A DNA stretch of 64,000 nucleotides from Streptomyces sp. CB03234 (GTDB taxonomy: Bacteria > Actinomycetota > Actinomycetes > Streptomycetales > Streptomycetaceae): assembly GCF_001905885.1 (NCBI RefSeq), contig NZ_LIYH01000002.1:1107591-1171590 (forward strand). Direction: 5' to 3'. The position numbers were made by a program, and so were the translations under genes. Each line of letters opens with the position of its first letter. Positions within the stretch are counted from its first letter, which is position 1. The notes beneath the pieces are model-generated. The model ran no database searches. It saw only the letters and a list, made by a program, of their open reading frames with translations, and was not told where the DNA came from. Shown in pieces: positions 8,469 to 17,735 of the stretch.

Positions 8469-10592
8469 ATGTCGACTGGGAGGTCGGGCTTGTCACCGGA
8501 GAACCCGCGGGAGATTTCACGCAGAAGGATGCTCGCGCTGGGTGGGGGCGCCCTCGGCGCCGCCGCGGCCGGGTCGCTGCTGCCGCCCTCGCTGCGGGCG
8601 GCGATGGCCGCCGCTCCGCCCTCCGGCGGACTGCGGGCGGTCAGGCACGTGGTGATCCTGATGCAGGAGAATCGTTCCTTCGACCACTACTTCGGCACCC
8701 TGCGCGGCGTCCGCGGCTTCGGTGACCGCAACGCCGTCGAACTGCCCTCGGGCAAGCCGGTCTTCGAGCAGCCCGGGCCGCTCGGCCGTACCGTGCTGCC
8801 CTTCCCCGTCCGGGACGTCGCCGAGACGCAGAAGAAGGACCTCCAGTACATCGGCGACCTCGACCACTCCTGGGGCGGCGGCGCCAAGGCCTGGCGCGAC
8901 GGGTGGATGGACGGCTGGGTCTCCGCCAAGACGGCCGCGACGATGGCGTACTACGACCGTCGCGACATCCCGCTGCACTACGAGCTCGCGGACACGTTCA
9001 CCATCTGCGACGCGTACCACTCCTCCATCCATACGTCGACCAGCCCCAACCGCAACCACCTGTGGAGCGGGTGGACGGGGTACGAGGCCGACGGCTCGCG
9101 CGCCGTCACCAACGCCGCGTACGCGGAGGGCACCCACCCCGGCTACCCGTGGCCGACGTACGCCGAGCGCCTGGAGAAGGCGGGCCGGACCTGGAAGACG
9201 TACACCGAGTGGGAGAACTTCACCGACAACAACATCGAGTTCTTCACCACCTTCAAGAAGATCGCCCGCAAGGCCCTGGCCAAGACCGGCGGTCACACCT
9301 ACATGGAGTCCTTCTACGCGGCCGTGCGCGACACCGGTGACGCCGCAGAGCGGGCGCGGCTGCTCGCCGCCCTGGAGGACGGTGTCGCGACCCTCACCAC
9401 ACAGGAGCGCTCGCTGTTCGAGCGAGGGCTGCGACGGGTGGAGACCGGCGGGCTCGCGGACGCGTTCCGGGCGGACGTCGCCGCCGGCACGCTGCCGGAG
9501 GTCTCCTACCTCGTGCCCTCCGCGATCGATTCCGAGCACCCCGGCTCGTCCTCGCCGATCGCCTCCGCCACCCTCGTCTACAAGGTGCTGGACGCGCTCG
9601 GCTCCCACCCCGACGTCTGGCGGCACACCGTCGTACTGATCAACTACGACGAGAACGACGGCTTCTTCGACCACGTCCCGCCGCCCGTGCCGCCGGCCGG
9701 CGACACCGACGAGCGGTGGAAGGGGCTGCCGACCGGGCTCGGCATCCGGGTGCCGCTGCTGGTCGTCTCGCCGTGGACGGTGGGCGGCTACGTCTGCTCC
9801 GAGGTCTTCGACCACACGTCGGTGATCCGTTTCCTGGAGACCTGGACCGGGATCGAGGAGCCCAACATCACGCCGTGGCGGCGCCGCGTCACCGGCGACC
9901 TGACGTCCGCGTTCGACTTCCGGCGCGGCCGCCCGCAGCCGGAGGTGGAGCGGCCGGGCGCCATTCCGCCGTTCACCGGCCGCTGGCGCCCGCAGCCGCC
10001 GCTGGTGCAGCACATGCCCGTCCAGGAGCCCGGTACGCGGCCGGCGCGGCCCCTGCCGTACCAGCCGGACGCGCACGGGCGTGTCCAGGGCGGCGCCCTG
10101 ACCGTCACGCTCAGCAACACGGGCAAGGCGAGCGCGCCCTTCGCGCTCTATCCGTACGCCGGCGAGTTCGCCGTCCCGCAGCACCAGGACGTAAGGGGCA
10201 CGGCTCAATGGAGGGTGCCCCTTACCCGCGAGGCGTACCGCTTCACGATCACCGGCCCGAACGGCTTCCGCCGCGAGTTCGCCGGCAAGGCGGCGGGCGG
10301 CGCCGAGGTCACCTCGCACATCGACCCGCGTGAGCGCGACGTACACCTCACCCTGGCCGCCACCGGCGACGGGCCGGTCACCTTCACGGTCCGCCCCCTC
10401 GGCTACGTCGACGAGGCCGACCTCGGTGACTGGACCCGGCAGGTCACCGTCAAGGCCGGCCGCAGCCGTACGGTCGTGCACTCCGCCGCCGATGCGCACG
10501 GCTGGTACGACATCGAGATCACCGGCCCCGAGGGCTTCCGGCGCCGGCTGATGGGGCACATCGAGAACGGGCGGGCGAGCGTCTCGGGCTGA
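8469..10592 (+). CDS. Tat-exported phosphocholine-type phospholipase C
   Basis: 707 residues. The N-terminus has a twin-arginine signal (REISRRRMLALGGGALGAAA). The mature enzyme begins with VRHVVILMQENRSFDHYFGT, the alkaline-phosphatase-like phosphoesterase motif with the catalytic Asn/Ser-region residues. Further motifs are NYDENDGFFDHVPPP and, at the substrate pocket, SPNRNHLWSGW. After about residue 500 there are two copies of the C-terminal beta domain found in bacterial phospholipase C (DUF756 type; RVQGGALTVTLSN and VHLTLAATGDGP). It hydrolyses phosphatidylcholine or sphingomyelin outside the cell, releasing phosphate ester head groups. The upstream PHO-box-like repeat suggests induction by phosphate limitation. 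The exact substrate is inferred from the family. Confidence 0.93.
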   Translation: MSTGRSGLSPENPREISRRRMLALGGGALGAAAAGSLLPPSLRAAMAAAPPSGGLRAVRHVVILMQENRSFDHYFGTLRGVRGFGDRNAVELPSGKPVFEQPGPLGRTVLPFPVRDVAETQKKDLQYIGDLDHSWGGGAKAWRDGWMDGWVSAKTAATMAYYDRRDIPLHYELADTFTICDAYHSSIHTSTSPNRNHLWSGWTGYEADGSRAVTNAAYAEGTHPGYPWPTYAERLEKAGRTWKTYTEWENFTDNNIEFFTTFKKIARKALAKTGGHTYMESFYAAVRDTGDAAERARLLAALEDGVATLTTQERSLFERGLRRVETGGLADAFRADVAAGTLPEVSYLVPSAIDSEHPGSSSPIASATLVYKVLDALGSHPDVWRHTVVLINYDENDGFFDHVPPPVPPAGDTDERWKGLPTGLGIRVPLLVVSPWTVGGYVCSEVFDHTSVIRFLETWTGIEEPNITPWRRRVTGDLTSAFDFRRGRPQPEVERPGAIPPFTGRWRPQPPLVQHMPVQEPGTRPARPLPYQPDAHGRVQGGALTVTLSNTGKASAPFALYPYAGEFAVPQHQDVRGTAQWRVPLTREAYRFTITGPNGFRREFAGKAAGGAEVTSHIDPRERDVHLTLAATGDGPVTFTVRPLGYVDEADLGDWTRQVTVKAGRSRTVVHSAADAHGWYDIEITGPEGFRRRLMGHIENGRASVSG

Positions 10593-10610
10593 GTGGGCGG
10601 ACGGAGTGCG

Positions 10611-10638
10611 GAAGCCCGGGACCTTTGGCCCGGGCTTC
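10611..10638 (+). terminator. Terminator after phospholipase C
   Basis: Ten-base perfect stem GAAGCCCGGG/CCCGGGCTTC with an 8-base loop, 18 bases after the stop codon. Confidence 0.8.
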
Positions 10639-10783
10639 CGCGCACCGTGGTGTCTGAGCTGTGAGTATCGCCACGAAAGGGACAATCGATCTCTTTAGGC
10701 TGCCAGAGTGGCGGTACGTAGGTCATGCGTTCTTTACGGGCAATCCCCGATAGAGAGCACGAACCACTCAGGGAGTACACCCG

Positions 10784-13096
10784 TTGGCAGCCATCGCCCG
10801 ATGGTGCATCACGCACCGCCTCGCCGCCGTCCTGCTCTGGCTCTGCGCCTTGGTCGGCGTCACGGCGGCCGCCGGCATCGCCGGCTCCGCGTACTCCAAC
10901 GACTACGAGGTCCCCGGCACCGAGTCCGGCCGCGCCGCCTCCCTCCTGGAGGAAGGCTTCCGGGGCCAGGGCGGCGACGGCGACACCATCGTCTGGCACA
11001 CCACCCAGGGCAGCGTCCGCGCGGCCGCCGTCGAGGACCGCATGGAGGCCATGCTCCACGACGTCGCCGAGCTGCCCGGCGTCGCCTCCGTCACCGGCCC
11101 GTACGACCACGCCCAGGTCCCCGCCGGGGCCCCTGGAGCCGCCTCCCAGACCCCCGCCTCCAGTGCCCCCTCCCAGAGCGCCGCCCTGGGATCCGGGCCG
11201 TCCGAGGTCACCTCCGCGCCCGGCCGGGTCAGTGAGGACGGACGCACCGCCTACGCCACCGTCGCCTTCGACCGGCACGCCGACGAGATCCCGCCCGCCC
11301 AGATCCAGGCCGTCGTCGACACCGCCCGCGCGGCCGCGAGCGACGGCGTCCAGGTGGAGCTCGGCGGCAGTGCCGTCGCGGTCACCGAGGCGCCCGCCTC
11401 CCACACCGCCGAGATCGTCGGCGTGGCCGTCGCCGCCCTGGTCCTCTTCCTCGCCTTCGGCTCCCTCGCCGCCAGCCTCCTGCCGATCGCCACCGCCCTC
11501 GTCAGCGTCGGCACCGCCTACGCGGGCATCGGGCTGCTCGGCCACGTCATGACCGTGGCCGACTTCGCACCCATGCTGGGCATGCTCATCGGCCTCGGCG
11601 TCGGCATCGACTACGCGCTGTTCATCGTCACCCGCCACCGCAAGGGCCTCAAACGCGGCCTCCCGGTCGCCGAAGCCGCCCAGAACGCCGTCGCCACCAC
11701 CGGCCGGGCCGTCGTCTTCGCCGGCGCCACGGTCTGCATCGCGCTGCTGGGCATGCTGATACTGCGGCTCGGCTTCCTCAACGGCGTCGCCATCGCGGCC
11801 TCCCTCACCGTCGTCCTCACCGTCGCCGCGTCCGTGACGCTGCTGCCCGCGCTGCTGTCGTTCATCGGCATGCGCGCCCTGTCGCGCCGCGAGCGCGCCC
11901 GGCTGGTGGAGCACGGCCCGGAGCCGGAGCTGCCGACCGGCTTCGCCGCCCGCTGGTCCGCGTTCGTCGAACGCCACCCCAAGCTGCTGGGCGCCGTCGC
12001 CGCCGTGGTCATGCTGGTCCTCGCGCTGCCCACGTTCGGCCTCCACCTCGGCACCTCCGACCAGGGCAACAACCCGGCCACCACGACCACCCGCAAGGCC
12101 TACGACCTGCTCGCCGACGGCTTCGGCCCCGGCGTCAACGGCCCCCTCACGCTCGTCGCCGAGCTCGACGGCGCCGACGACCGGCTCGCCCTCGCCACGC
12201 TCCCCGACGCCCTGCGCGCCACGGCGGGCGTCGAAACGGTCAGCCCGGTCACGTACAGCGGCAGCGGCAACACCGCCGTCCTCACCGTCGTACCGGACTC
12301 CGCGCCGCAGTCGCAAGCGACCAGCGACCTCGTCGACCGGCTGCGCGACGACGTCCTGCCGACCGCCGAGAACGGCACCTCCCTCGACGTGTACGTCGGC
12401 GGCATCACCGCCGGCTACGACGACTTCGCCCAGGTCATCATCGGCAAGCTGCCGCTCTTCGTGGGCGTCGTCATCGCCCTGGGCTGTCTGCTGCTCCTGC
12501 TCGCCTTCCGCTCGATCGGCATCCCGCTGAAGGCCGCCCTGATGAACGTCGCCGCCGTCGCCTCCGCCTTCGGGGTCGTCGTCGCGATCTTCCAGTGGGG
12601 CATGGGCAGCGAACTGCTCGGCCTCGGCCGGGCCGGCCCCATCGAACCGTTCCTGCCGGTGATCATGGTGTCCGTACTCTTCGGGCTCTCCATGGACTAC
12701 CAGGTCTTCCTGGTCAGCCGGATGTACGAGGAGTGGCTGGAGACCGGGGACAACCGGCGGGCCGTACGGGTCGGCCTCGCCGAGACCAGCCGGGTGATCA
12801 ACTCCGCCGCCGTGATCATGATCGCCGTGTTCCTCGCGTTCGTCCTCTCCGGGGACCGGGTCATCGCGATGTTCGGTATCGGCCTGGCGGCCGCCGTCGC
12901 CCTGGACGCGTTCGTCCTCCGTACGCTCCTGGTCCCGGCCCTCATGCACATGCTCGGGGGCGCCAACTGGTGGCTGCCCGGCTGGCTCGACCGCATCCTG
13001 CCGCGCATCAGCATCGAGAACCCCGAGTGCCGCGATTCCGATCAGGCGAAGATCCCGTGGCAGCGTTCGAGCGACGACGGACAGCTCGTGCCCTAG
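10784..13096 (+). CDS. MMPL-family transporter (RND superfamily)
   Basis: 770 residues, starting at TTG with GGGAG nine bases upstream. The layout is the usual one: an N-terminal helix, an extracellular domain with low-complexity Ala/Pro/Ser stretch (about residues 108-140), six helices, a second extracellular domain and six more helices. The paired GxxxDY proton-relay motifs are present: GLGVGIDYALFIVTRHRKG in the first half and FGLSMDYQVFLVSR in the second. Such proteins move lipids, glycolipids or drugs across the membrane. No cargo gene lies next to it, so the substrate is unknown. No TetR regulator is adjacent. Confidence 0.92.
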   Translation: MAAIARWCITHRLAAVLLWLCALVGVTAAAGIAGSAYSNDYEVPGTESGRAASLLEEGFRGQGGDGDTIVWHTTQGSVRAAAVEDRMEAMLHDVAELPGVASVTGPYDHAQVPAGAPGAASQTPASSAPSQSAALGSGPSEVTSAPGRVSEDGRTAYATVAFDRHADEIPPAQIQAVVDTARAAASDGVQVELGGSAVAVTEAPASHTAEIVGVAVAALVLFLAFGSLAASLLPIATALVSVGTAYAGIGLLGHVMTVADFAPMLGMLIGLGVGIDYALFIVTRHRKGLKRGLPVAEAAQNAVATTGRAVVFAGATVCIALLGMLILRLGFLNGVAIAASLTVVLTVAASVTLLPALLSFIGMRALSRRERARLVEHGPEPELPTGFAARWSAFVERHPKLLGAVAAVVMLVLALPTFGLHLGTSDQGNNPATTTTRKAYDLLADGFGPGVNGPLTLVAELDGADDRLALATLPDALRATAGVETVSPVTYSGSGNTAVLTVVPDSAPQSQATSDLVDRLRDDVLPTAENGTSLDVYVGGITAGYDDFAQVIIGKLPLFVGVVIALGCLLLLLAFRSIGIPLKAALMNVAAVASAFGVVVAIFQWGMGSELLGLGRAGPIEPFLPVIMVSVLFGLSMDYQVFLVSRMYEEWLETGDNRRAVRVGLAETSRVINSAAVIMIAVFLAFVLSGDRVIAMFGIGLAAAVALDAFVLRTLLVPALMHMLGGANWWLPGWLDRILPRISIENPECRDSDQAKIPWQRSSDDGQLVP

Positions 13097-13140
13097 CGGC
13101 GGAGGGCTCGCGCGTTAAGGGGGCTCTCAGAAACGGCACC

Positions 13141-13153
13141 TAGCGTGCCGCGC
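13141..13153 (+). promoter_or_regulatory. Leaderless-type -10 box
   Basis: TAGCGT at 13141-13146 lies 7 bases before the ATG at 13154, with no Shine-Dalgarno sequence between. This is the layout of a leaderless transcript. It supports the ATG over the GTG nine bases upstream, which would overlap the -10. Confidence 0.5.
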
Positions 13154-13714
13154 ATGAACCCCACGACGACCAAGACCGACGACACCGACACCGACACCGC
13201 CACCGCCACCGACACCGCGGTGGAGACCCCGGCCGGGACGGCCGCGGACCCCAAGGACCACCAGGCCGCGTACGACGACGAGCACGCCGCCGAATTCGAT
13301 CAGGAACCGCACGAGCCGCAGCCTGCCACCGAGCAGGCCGGCGGCCTCGCCACCGCCGCGGCGGCCGTCGTCGCCACGGCCCTCGGCATCGCCTCCCTCA
13401 CCGGCACCTGGATGGGCCGCATCGCCTCCGAGCGCGAGACGCTCATCGGCCAGATCACCACCTCCCAGACCGGCTCCCCCGCCCAGCAGATCTCCGAGAT
13501 CTACGGTGACGCCTGGCACACCACCGCCCTCGTCAACGGCCTCTTCGCCGTCGTGGCCCTGATCACCGGGCTCATCGTGCTCACCCGCCCCCAGCGCCCC
13601 CTGTGGATCCGGGCGGTGGCCCTGGCCGGAGCCGTACTGGGCGCACTGGGGCTGCTGCTGTCCGCCGGCATGTACGCCGACCTGTTCCTGTCCCTGCCCA
13701 CCACCGGCTCCTGA
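13154..13714 (+). CDS. Putative two-pass membrane protein with acidic, Thr/Asp-rich N-terminus
   Basis: 186 residues from the ATG at 13154. Residues 1-60 are an acidic repeat-like tail (DDTDTDTATATDT). Two hydrophobic segments follow, around residues 66-80 (GGLATAAAAVVATALGIASL) and 119-160, with a proposed extracytoplasmic stretch between. I recognise no catalytic motif. Similar small membrane proteins with this architecture are common in Streptomyces. It may belong with the preceding MMPL gene but has its own apparent promoter. Confidence 0.65.
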   Translation: MNPTTTKTDDTDTDTATATDTAVETPAGTAADPKDHQAAYDDEHAAEFDQEPHEPQPATEQAGGLATAAAAVVATALGIASLTGTWMGRIASERETLIGQITTSQTGSPAQQISEIYGDAWHTTALVNGLFAVVALITGLIVLTRPQRPLWIRAVALAGAVLGALGLLLSAGMYADLFLSLPTTGS

Positions 13715-13842
13715 GGCGTCCTTACCCACGTCTAAGGCCCCCCTGCCGCCCAAGATGCGGCACTCTCCCGATGCGGCCGCACCCCCTGGCGAACGAGAGT
13801 CGAGGCATCACGAAACGCCCCGACACCACCAGGGAGACCCTC

Positions 13843-14028
13843 ATGTTCGCCTACGAACTCCAGCAGGCCCGTCACGCCGACCTCCTCCGCGAGGCCGACG
13901 CGCAGCGGTTGGCCAACGTCGCCCGGGCCGCCCGCAAGGCCCGCCGCGCCCTCGCCCGCCGATCCGGCCACAACGCCCCCGAAGGGCAGGTGAATACCGA
14001 CCACGGCCGCTTCGCCACGGCCGCGTGA
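13843..14028 (+). CDS. Small basic conserved-type protein
   Basis: 61 residues, with AGGGAG six bases before the ATG. It starts MFAYELQQARHADLLREADA and is a single predicted amphipathic helix rich in Ala, Arg and Leu (RLANVARAARKARRALARR). It has no transmembrane segment and no known domain that I can name. Proteins of this kind (an 'ELQQ..R..DLL..A...R' helix) occur widely in Streptomyces genomes. A good ribosome-binding site and strong GC bias at third positions support it as a true gene. Function unknown. Confidence 0.7.
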   Translation: MFAYELQQARHADLLREADAQRLANVARAARKARRALARRSGHNAPEGQVNTDHGRFATAA

Positions 14029-14096
14029 CGGCCGGGCGGCCCCGCGCCATGGCCGTCGCACCAATATCCGGTGCCGTGATGTCGGAGGGCTGTGCG

Positions 14097-17000
14097 ATGC
14101 TCGGCAACGTGGAGACCAGGTCCGTCAGTCCCGTGTTCGTCGGCAGAGCCGGTGAATTGACCGCACTCACCGAAGCGCTCTCCCGCGCGAACGCGGGAGA
14201 GCCGCAGGCGTTGCTCGTCGGCGGTGAGGCAGGCGTCGGCAAGACACGTCTGCTGGAGGAGTTCCTCGGCGAGGCGTGCGCCCAGGGTGCGGTCGTCGCC
14301 GTCGGCGGCTGCGTCGAGATCGGCGCGGACGGGCTGCCGTTCGCGCCGTTCTCCACCGCGCTGCGCTCCCTGCGCCGCACGCTCCCCGACGAGCTCGCCG
14401 CCGCGGCGGAGGGCCAGGAGGGCGAACTGGCCCGGCTGCTGCCCGAACTGGGCGACACGACAGGCCCGGAGCCGTACAACGAGGACAGCACCGCCCGGCT
14501 CTTCGAGCTGACCGTCCGCCTCCTGGAGCGCATCGCCGGTGACCGGACGGTCGTCCTCGCCCTGGAGGACCTGCACTGGGCCGACGCCTCCACCCGCCAC
14601 CTGCTGGCCTACCTCTTCCGCACCCTGCACCGCGGCCGGCTCGTCGTCGTCGCCACCTACCGCGCCGACGACATCCACCGCCGCCACCCGCTGCGGCCGC
14701 TGCTCGCCGAGCTGGACCGCCTGCGCACCGTCCGCCGTATCGAACTGCCCCGGTTCAACCGCACCGAGGTCCACCGTCAGCTGACCGGCATCCTGGCCGC
14801 CGAGCCGGCCCCCGCCCTCGTCGACGACATCTTCCGCCGCTCGGACGGCAACGCCTTCTTCGTCGAGGAGCTCGTCGTCTGCCAGGAGGGCGGCGGCGAG
14901 CCGGGCGGACTCAGCGAGTCCCTGCGCGACCTGCTGCTCGTGCGGGTCGAACGGCTCTCCGAGGACGCCCAGAAGGTCGCCAGGATCGTCGCCGAGGGCG
15001 GCTCCACCGTGGAGTACGGCCTGCTCGCCGCCGTCGCCCGGCTGCCCGAGGACGACCTGATCGAGGCCCTGCGGGCCGCCGTCAACGCCAACATCCTGCT
15101 CGCCGTGCCCGACGGCGAGGGCTACCGCTTCCGCCACTCCCTGGTCCGCGAGGCCGTCAGCGACGACCTGCTGCCCGGCGAGCGCTCCCGCCTCAACCGG
15201 CGGTACGCCGAAGCGCTGGAGGCCGATCCCTCTCTCGTACGGGCCGACGAGCGCACCACCCGGCTCGCCAGCTACTGGTACCACGCACACGACGCCGCCA
15301 AGGCCCTGCCCGTCGTCCTCCGGGCCGCCGTGGAGGCCCGCAAGCGCCACGCGCACGCCGAGCAACTGGGCCTGCTGGAACGGGCCATGGAGCTGTGGGA
15401 CGACGTTCCCGAGGACGTACGGGCGTCCCTGCGGCCCATCGACTACGCCGAGGCGTACCCGGCGTGCGGCTGCCCCGACACCACCCCCCTGCGCTACCTC
15501 GACCTGCTGGCCGAGGCGGCCGTCGCCGCGCGGCTGTGCGGTGAGCGCGAACGGGCCCTGAAGATAGTCAAGCGCGCGCTGCGGATCCTCGACGACGACA
15601 ACGACCCGGCCATGGCCTCCGGCGGCAAGGACCCTCAGCGCGCCGCCTGGTTCTGGACCGAGCGGTCCCGGCTCATGTCGAACCTCGGCCGTGGCGACGG
15701 CTGGGCCGAGATCGCCACCGCGCAGGAGCTGGTGCGCGGCCTGCCGCCGTCCGCCGTCCACGCGCAGGTCCTCGCCGTGGCAGCCGGCTGGGGCATGCTG
15801 CACGCACCGGGCCCGGAGAGCCTCGCCGCGGCCGAACGGGCCGTCGAGTACGCCCGCCTGGTCAAGGCCGAGCCGGTCGAGCTCAACGCCCGCCTCACCC
15901 TCGGCGGTCTCATGGCCGACTCGGGCGACATCGAGGCGGGTCTCGCGGAGAAGTACGCGGTCCTCGACCGGACGCGCGAGCTGGGCCTGCGCAACGAGGC
16001 CGGACGCGCCTACGTCAACATCGCCTCCTGCCTGGAGGGTGTCGGGCGCTCCCGGGAAGCGGTGCGGGTCGCCACCGAGGGCGTGGAGTTCTCCCGCGAG
16101 CGGGGCCTGCGCGACAACGAGGGCTGGGTCCTGGGCAACCTCGTCGAGTCACAGATCTCGCTGGGCCACTGGGACGAGGCCGGCGAGGGCGCGCACCGGC
16201 TCCAGCGCGTCGCCTACAGCACCAAGCCACGCGCCGCCGCGCACCTCCGGCGCGCCCAGCTGGCCGGACTCCGCGGTGAACTGGGCGTCTGCGCGGAGCA
16301 CTTGGCGCTCGCCCGGGAGGCGTACGGCACGCACGACCCGATGCATCAGTACCTGCTGCCGCTGGCCCAGATCGACCTGGGCGTCGCCGCCGCGCAGGGC
16401 CGTATCGCCGATGTACGGGCAGGCCTGGCCGAAGCGGCGAAGAACGGCTTCCCGCCCGGCAGCCAGCGGTACGCCTGGCCGCTGCTGCTGACCGCCGCCA
16501 CGGCCGAGGCGGAGGCGCGCGGGCTGCCCGGCGCGGCGGAGGGGCGCCCCGAGGCGCTGGCGCGGATCCGCTCGTACGCGAAGCAGCTCGCCACCCCGGT
16601 CCCGGTGTGGCGGGCGTACGCGTTGTTCGTCGCCGCCGAGCTGGCCCGCGCCGAGGGCCGCGACGACGCCGACCGCTGGACGGAGGTCGTGGGCGCCCTC
16701 GGCCCGCTGGAGCGCCCCTACGAGCTGGCCCGCGCCCGGCACCGCTGGGCGGACGCGCTGCTCCTCCAGGGCGGCCACCGCGACCGCGCCGCCGAGCTGG
16801 TGCGCGAGGCGCATGGCGTCGCGGTCCACCTGGGAGCCCGCCCGCTGCGTGAGGACCTGGAACTGCTCGCGGCCCGCGCCCGCCTGCCGCTCGGTGCCCC
16901 GGCCGCCGCCACGACACCGGAACCGGACGACGAGGGCTTCGGCCTCACGCCCCGCGAACAGGACGTGCTCCGTCTGGTCGCGGTGGGCCGCACCAACCGC

Positions 17001-17144
17001 CAGATAGCTGAGGAGCTGTTCATCTCCCCGAAGACGGCGAGCGTGCACGTCTCCAACATCCTCGCCAAGCTCGGCGTCTCGGGCCGTGGCGAAGCCGCCG
17101 CCCTCGCCCACCGCCTGCGCCTCCTCCCCGAAGTCCTCGCCTGA
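14097..17144 (+). CDS. Large ATP-binding LuxR-type transcriptional regulator (LAL family)
   Basis: 1015 residues. The ATG at 14097 is chosen because GGAGGG lies 7 bases upstream; the open frame extends further but without a ribosome-binding site. The N-terminal ATPase has a Walker A GGEAGVGKTRLLEEF (about residue 43) and Walker B VVLALEDLHWAD (about 156). The middle is TPR-like helical repeats. The C-terminus (from about 943) is a LuxR helix-turn-helix: LTPREQDVLRLVAVGRTNRQ then IAEELFISPKTASVHVSNIL. Such LAL proteins activate target operons, often after sugar or antibiotic-pathway signals. Targets are not evident; the following gene runs on the opposite strand. It ends before a perfect 10-bp hairpin. 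Confidence 0.93.
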   Translation: MLGNVETRSVSPVFVGRAGELTALTEALSRANAGEPQALLVGGEAGVGKTRLLEEFLGEACAQGAVVAVGGCVEIGADGLPFAPFSTALRSLRRTLPDELAAAAEGQEGELARLLPELGDTTGPEPYNEDSTARLFELTVRLLERIAGDRTVVLALEDLHWADASTRHLLAYLFRTLHRGRLVVVATYRADDIHRRHPLRPLLAELDRLRTVRRIELPRFNRTEVHRQLTGILAAEPAPALVDDIFRRSDGNAFFVEELVVCQEGGGEPGGLSESLRDLLLVRVERLSEDAQKVARIVAEGGSTVEYGLLAAVARLPEDDLIEALRAAVNANILLAVPDGEGYRFRHSLVREAVSDDLLPGERSRLNRRYAEALEADPSLVRADERTTRLASYWYHAHDAAKALPVVLRAAVEARKRHAHAEQLGLLERAMELWDDVPEDVRASLRPIDYAEAYPACGCPDTTPLRYLDLLAEAAVAARLCGERERALKIVKRALRILDDDNDPAMASGGKDPQRAAWFWTERSRLMSNLGRGDGWAEIATAQELVRGLPPSAVHAQVLAVAAGWGMLHAPGPESLAAAERAVEYARLVKAEPVELNARLTLGGLMADSGDIEAGLAEKYAVLDRTRELGLRNEAGRAYVNIASCLEGVGRSREAVRVATEGVEFSRERGLRDNEGWVLGNLVESQISLGHWDEAGEGAHRLQRVAYSTKPRAAAHLRRAQLAGLRGELGVCAEHLALAREAYGTHDPMHQYLLPLAQIDLGVAAAQGRIADVRAGLAEAAKNGFPPGSQRYAWPLLLTAATAEAEARGLPGAAEGRPEALARIRSYAKQLATPVPVWRAYALFVAAELARAEGRDDADRWTEVVGALGPLERPYELARARHRWADALLLQGGHRDRAAELVREAHGVAVHLGARPLREDLELLAARARLPLGAPAAATTPEPDDEGFGLTPREQDVLRLVAVGRTNRQIAEELFISPKTASVHVSNILAKLGVSGRGEAAALAHRLRLLPEVLA

Positions 17145-17335
17145 CCCCGCCCGGCACTGGTACCGCCCGCCCCGCCCCGGGGGCCCGTCTCAGGGCCATA
17201 CGCCTGCCCGGGCACGCATCCCGCCGCCCATGGAGCCGTGCCCCATGGCGACCGCCGTAGGCGCTGCCTTGCCTCAGCACCCGCCGGCCGCGCATACGGC
17301 TGCCGGACCACCGGCCTTGTCGCCCCCGCGACGAC

Positions 17336-17362
17336 CACTCGGCCGGCCTTCACGGCCGAGTG
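17336..17362. terminator. Terminator downstream of LAL regulator
   Basis: Perfect 10-bp stem CACTCGGCCG/CGGCCGAGTG with a 7-base loop. It lies in the 404-base gap (17145-17548) between convergent genes. The rest of that gap is GC-rich with a repeated GCGCACGGCCCG (about 17380-17417) and shows no gene. Confidence 0.65.
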
Positions 17363-17548
17363 GCCCGGCGACCGGGCACGCGCGGCGCACGGCCCGCCCG
17401 GTCGGCGCACGGCCCGGAGGCCGAGGCCCGGACGGTCCCGCCCCAGCCGGGCTCGCGCCCCGGCTGCTAGCCGCACCCCGGGGGCGCCTCGTGGGGGCGT
17501 CCGGCCGGGCCATCGGGGGCGGTCCTGGCCGGGAGGCGTTCCGTGGCG

Positions 17549-17722
17549 TCAGGCGTCGGCGGGGCGAGGGGCACGTATGGTCACCGTGCCCGAGGCGAGG
17601 TCTATCGGGCCGCGGGAGGGGTCGTTGTCGCCGAGGTCCTCGCGGGTCAGCGCCAGGCGTCGGCGCTCCTCGTCGGAGTGTTTGCGGCCCGGCGCGAAGA
17701 GCTCTTCCATCAGGTTGAACAC
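17549..17722 (-). CDS. Small DUF6191-type protein
   Basis: 57 residues, too short for many gene finders. It starts at the GTG at 17722 (VFNLMEELFAPGRKHSDEER), with GAGGCGGAAG upstream. The alternative ATG is four codons in. The N-terminal FNLMEELFAPGRKH is what I remember as the signature of the DUF6191 family, small actinobacterial proteins of unknown function. The C-terminus is short (GPIDLASGTVTIRAPRP). It begins 13 bases after the stop of the sugar dehydrogenase gene and is probably co-transcribed with it. Confidence 0.7.
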   Translation of the reverse strand: MFNLMEELFAPGRKHSDEERRRLALTREDLGDNDPSRGPIDLASGTVTIRAPRPADA

Positions 17723-17735
17723 CGGCTTCCGCCTC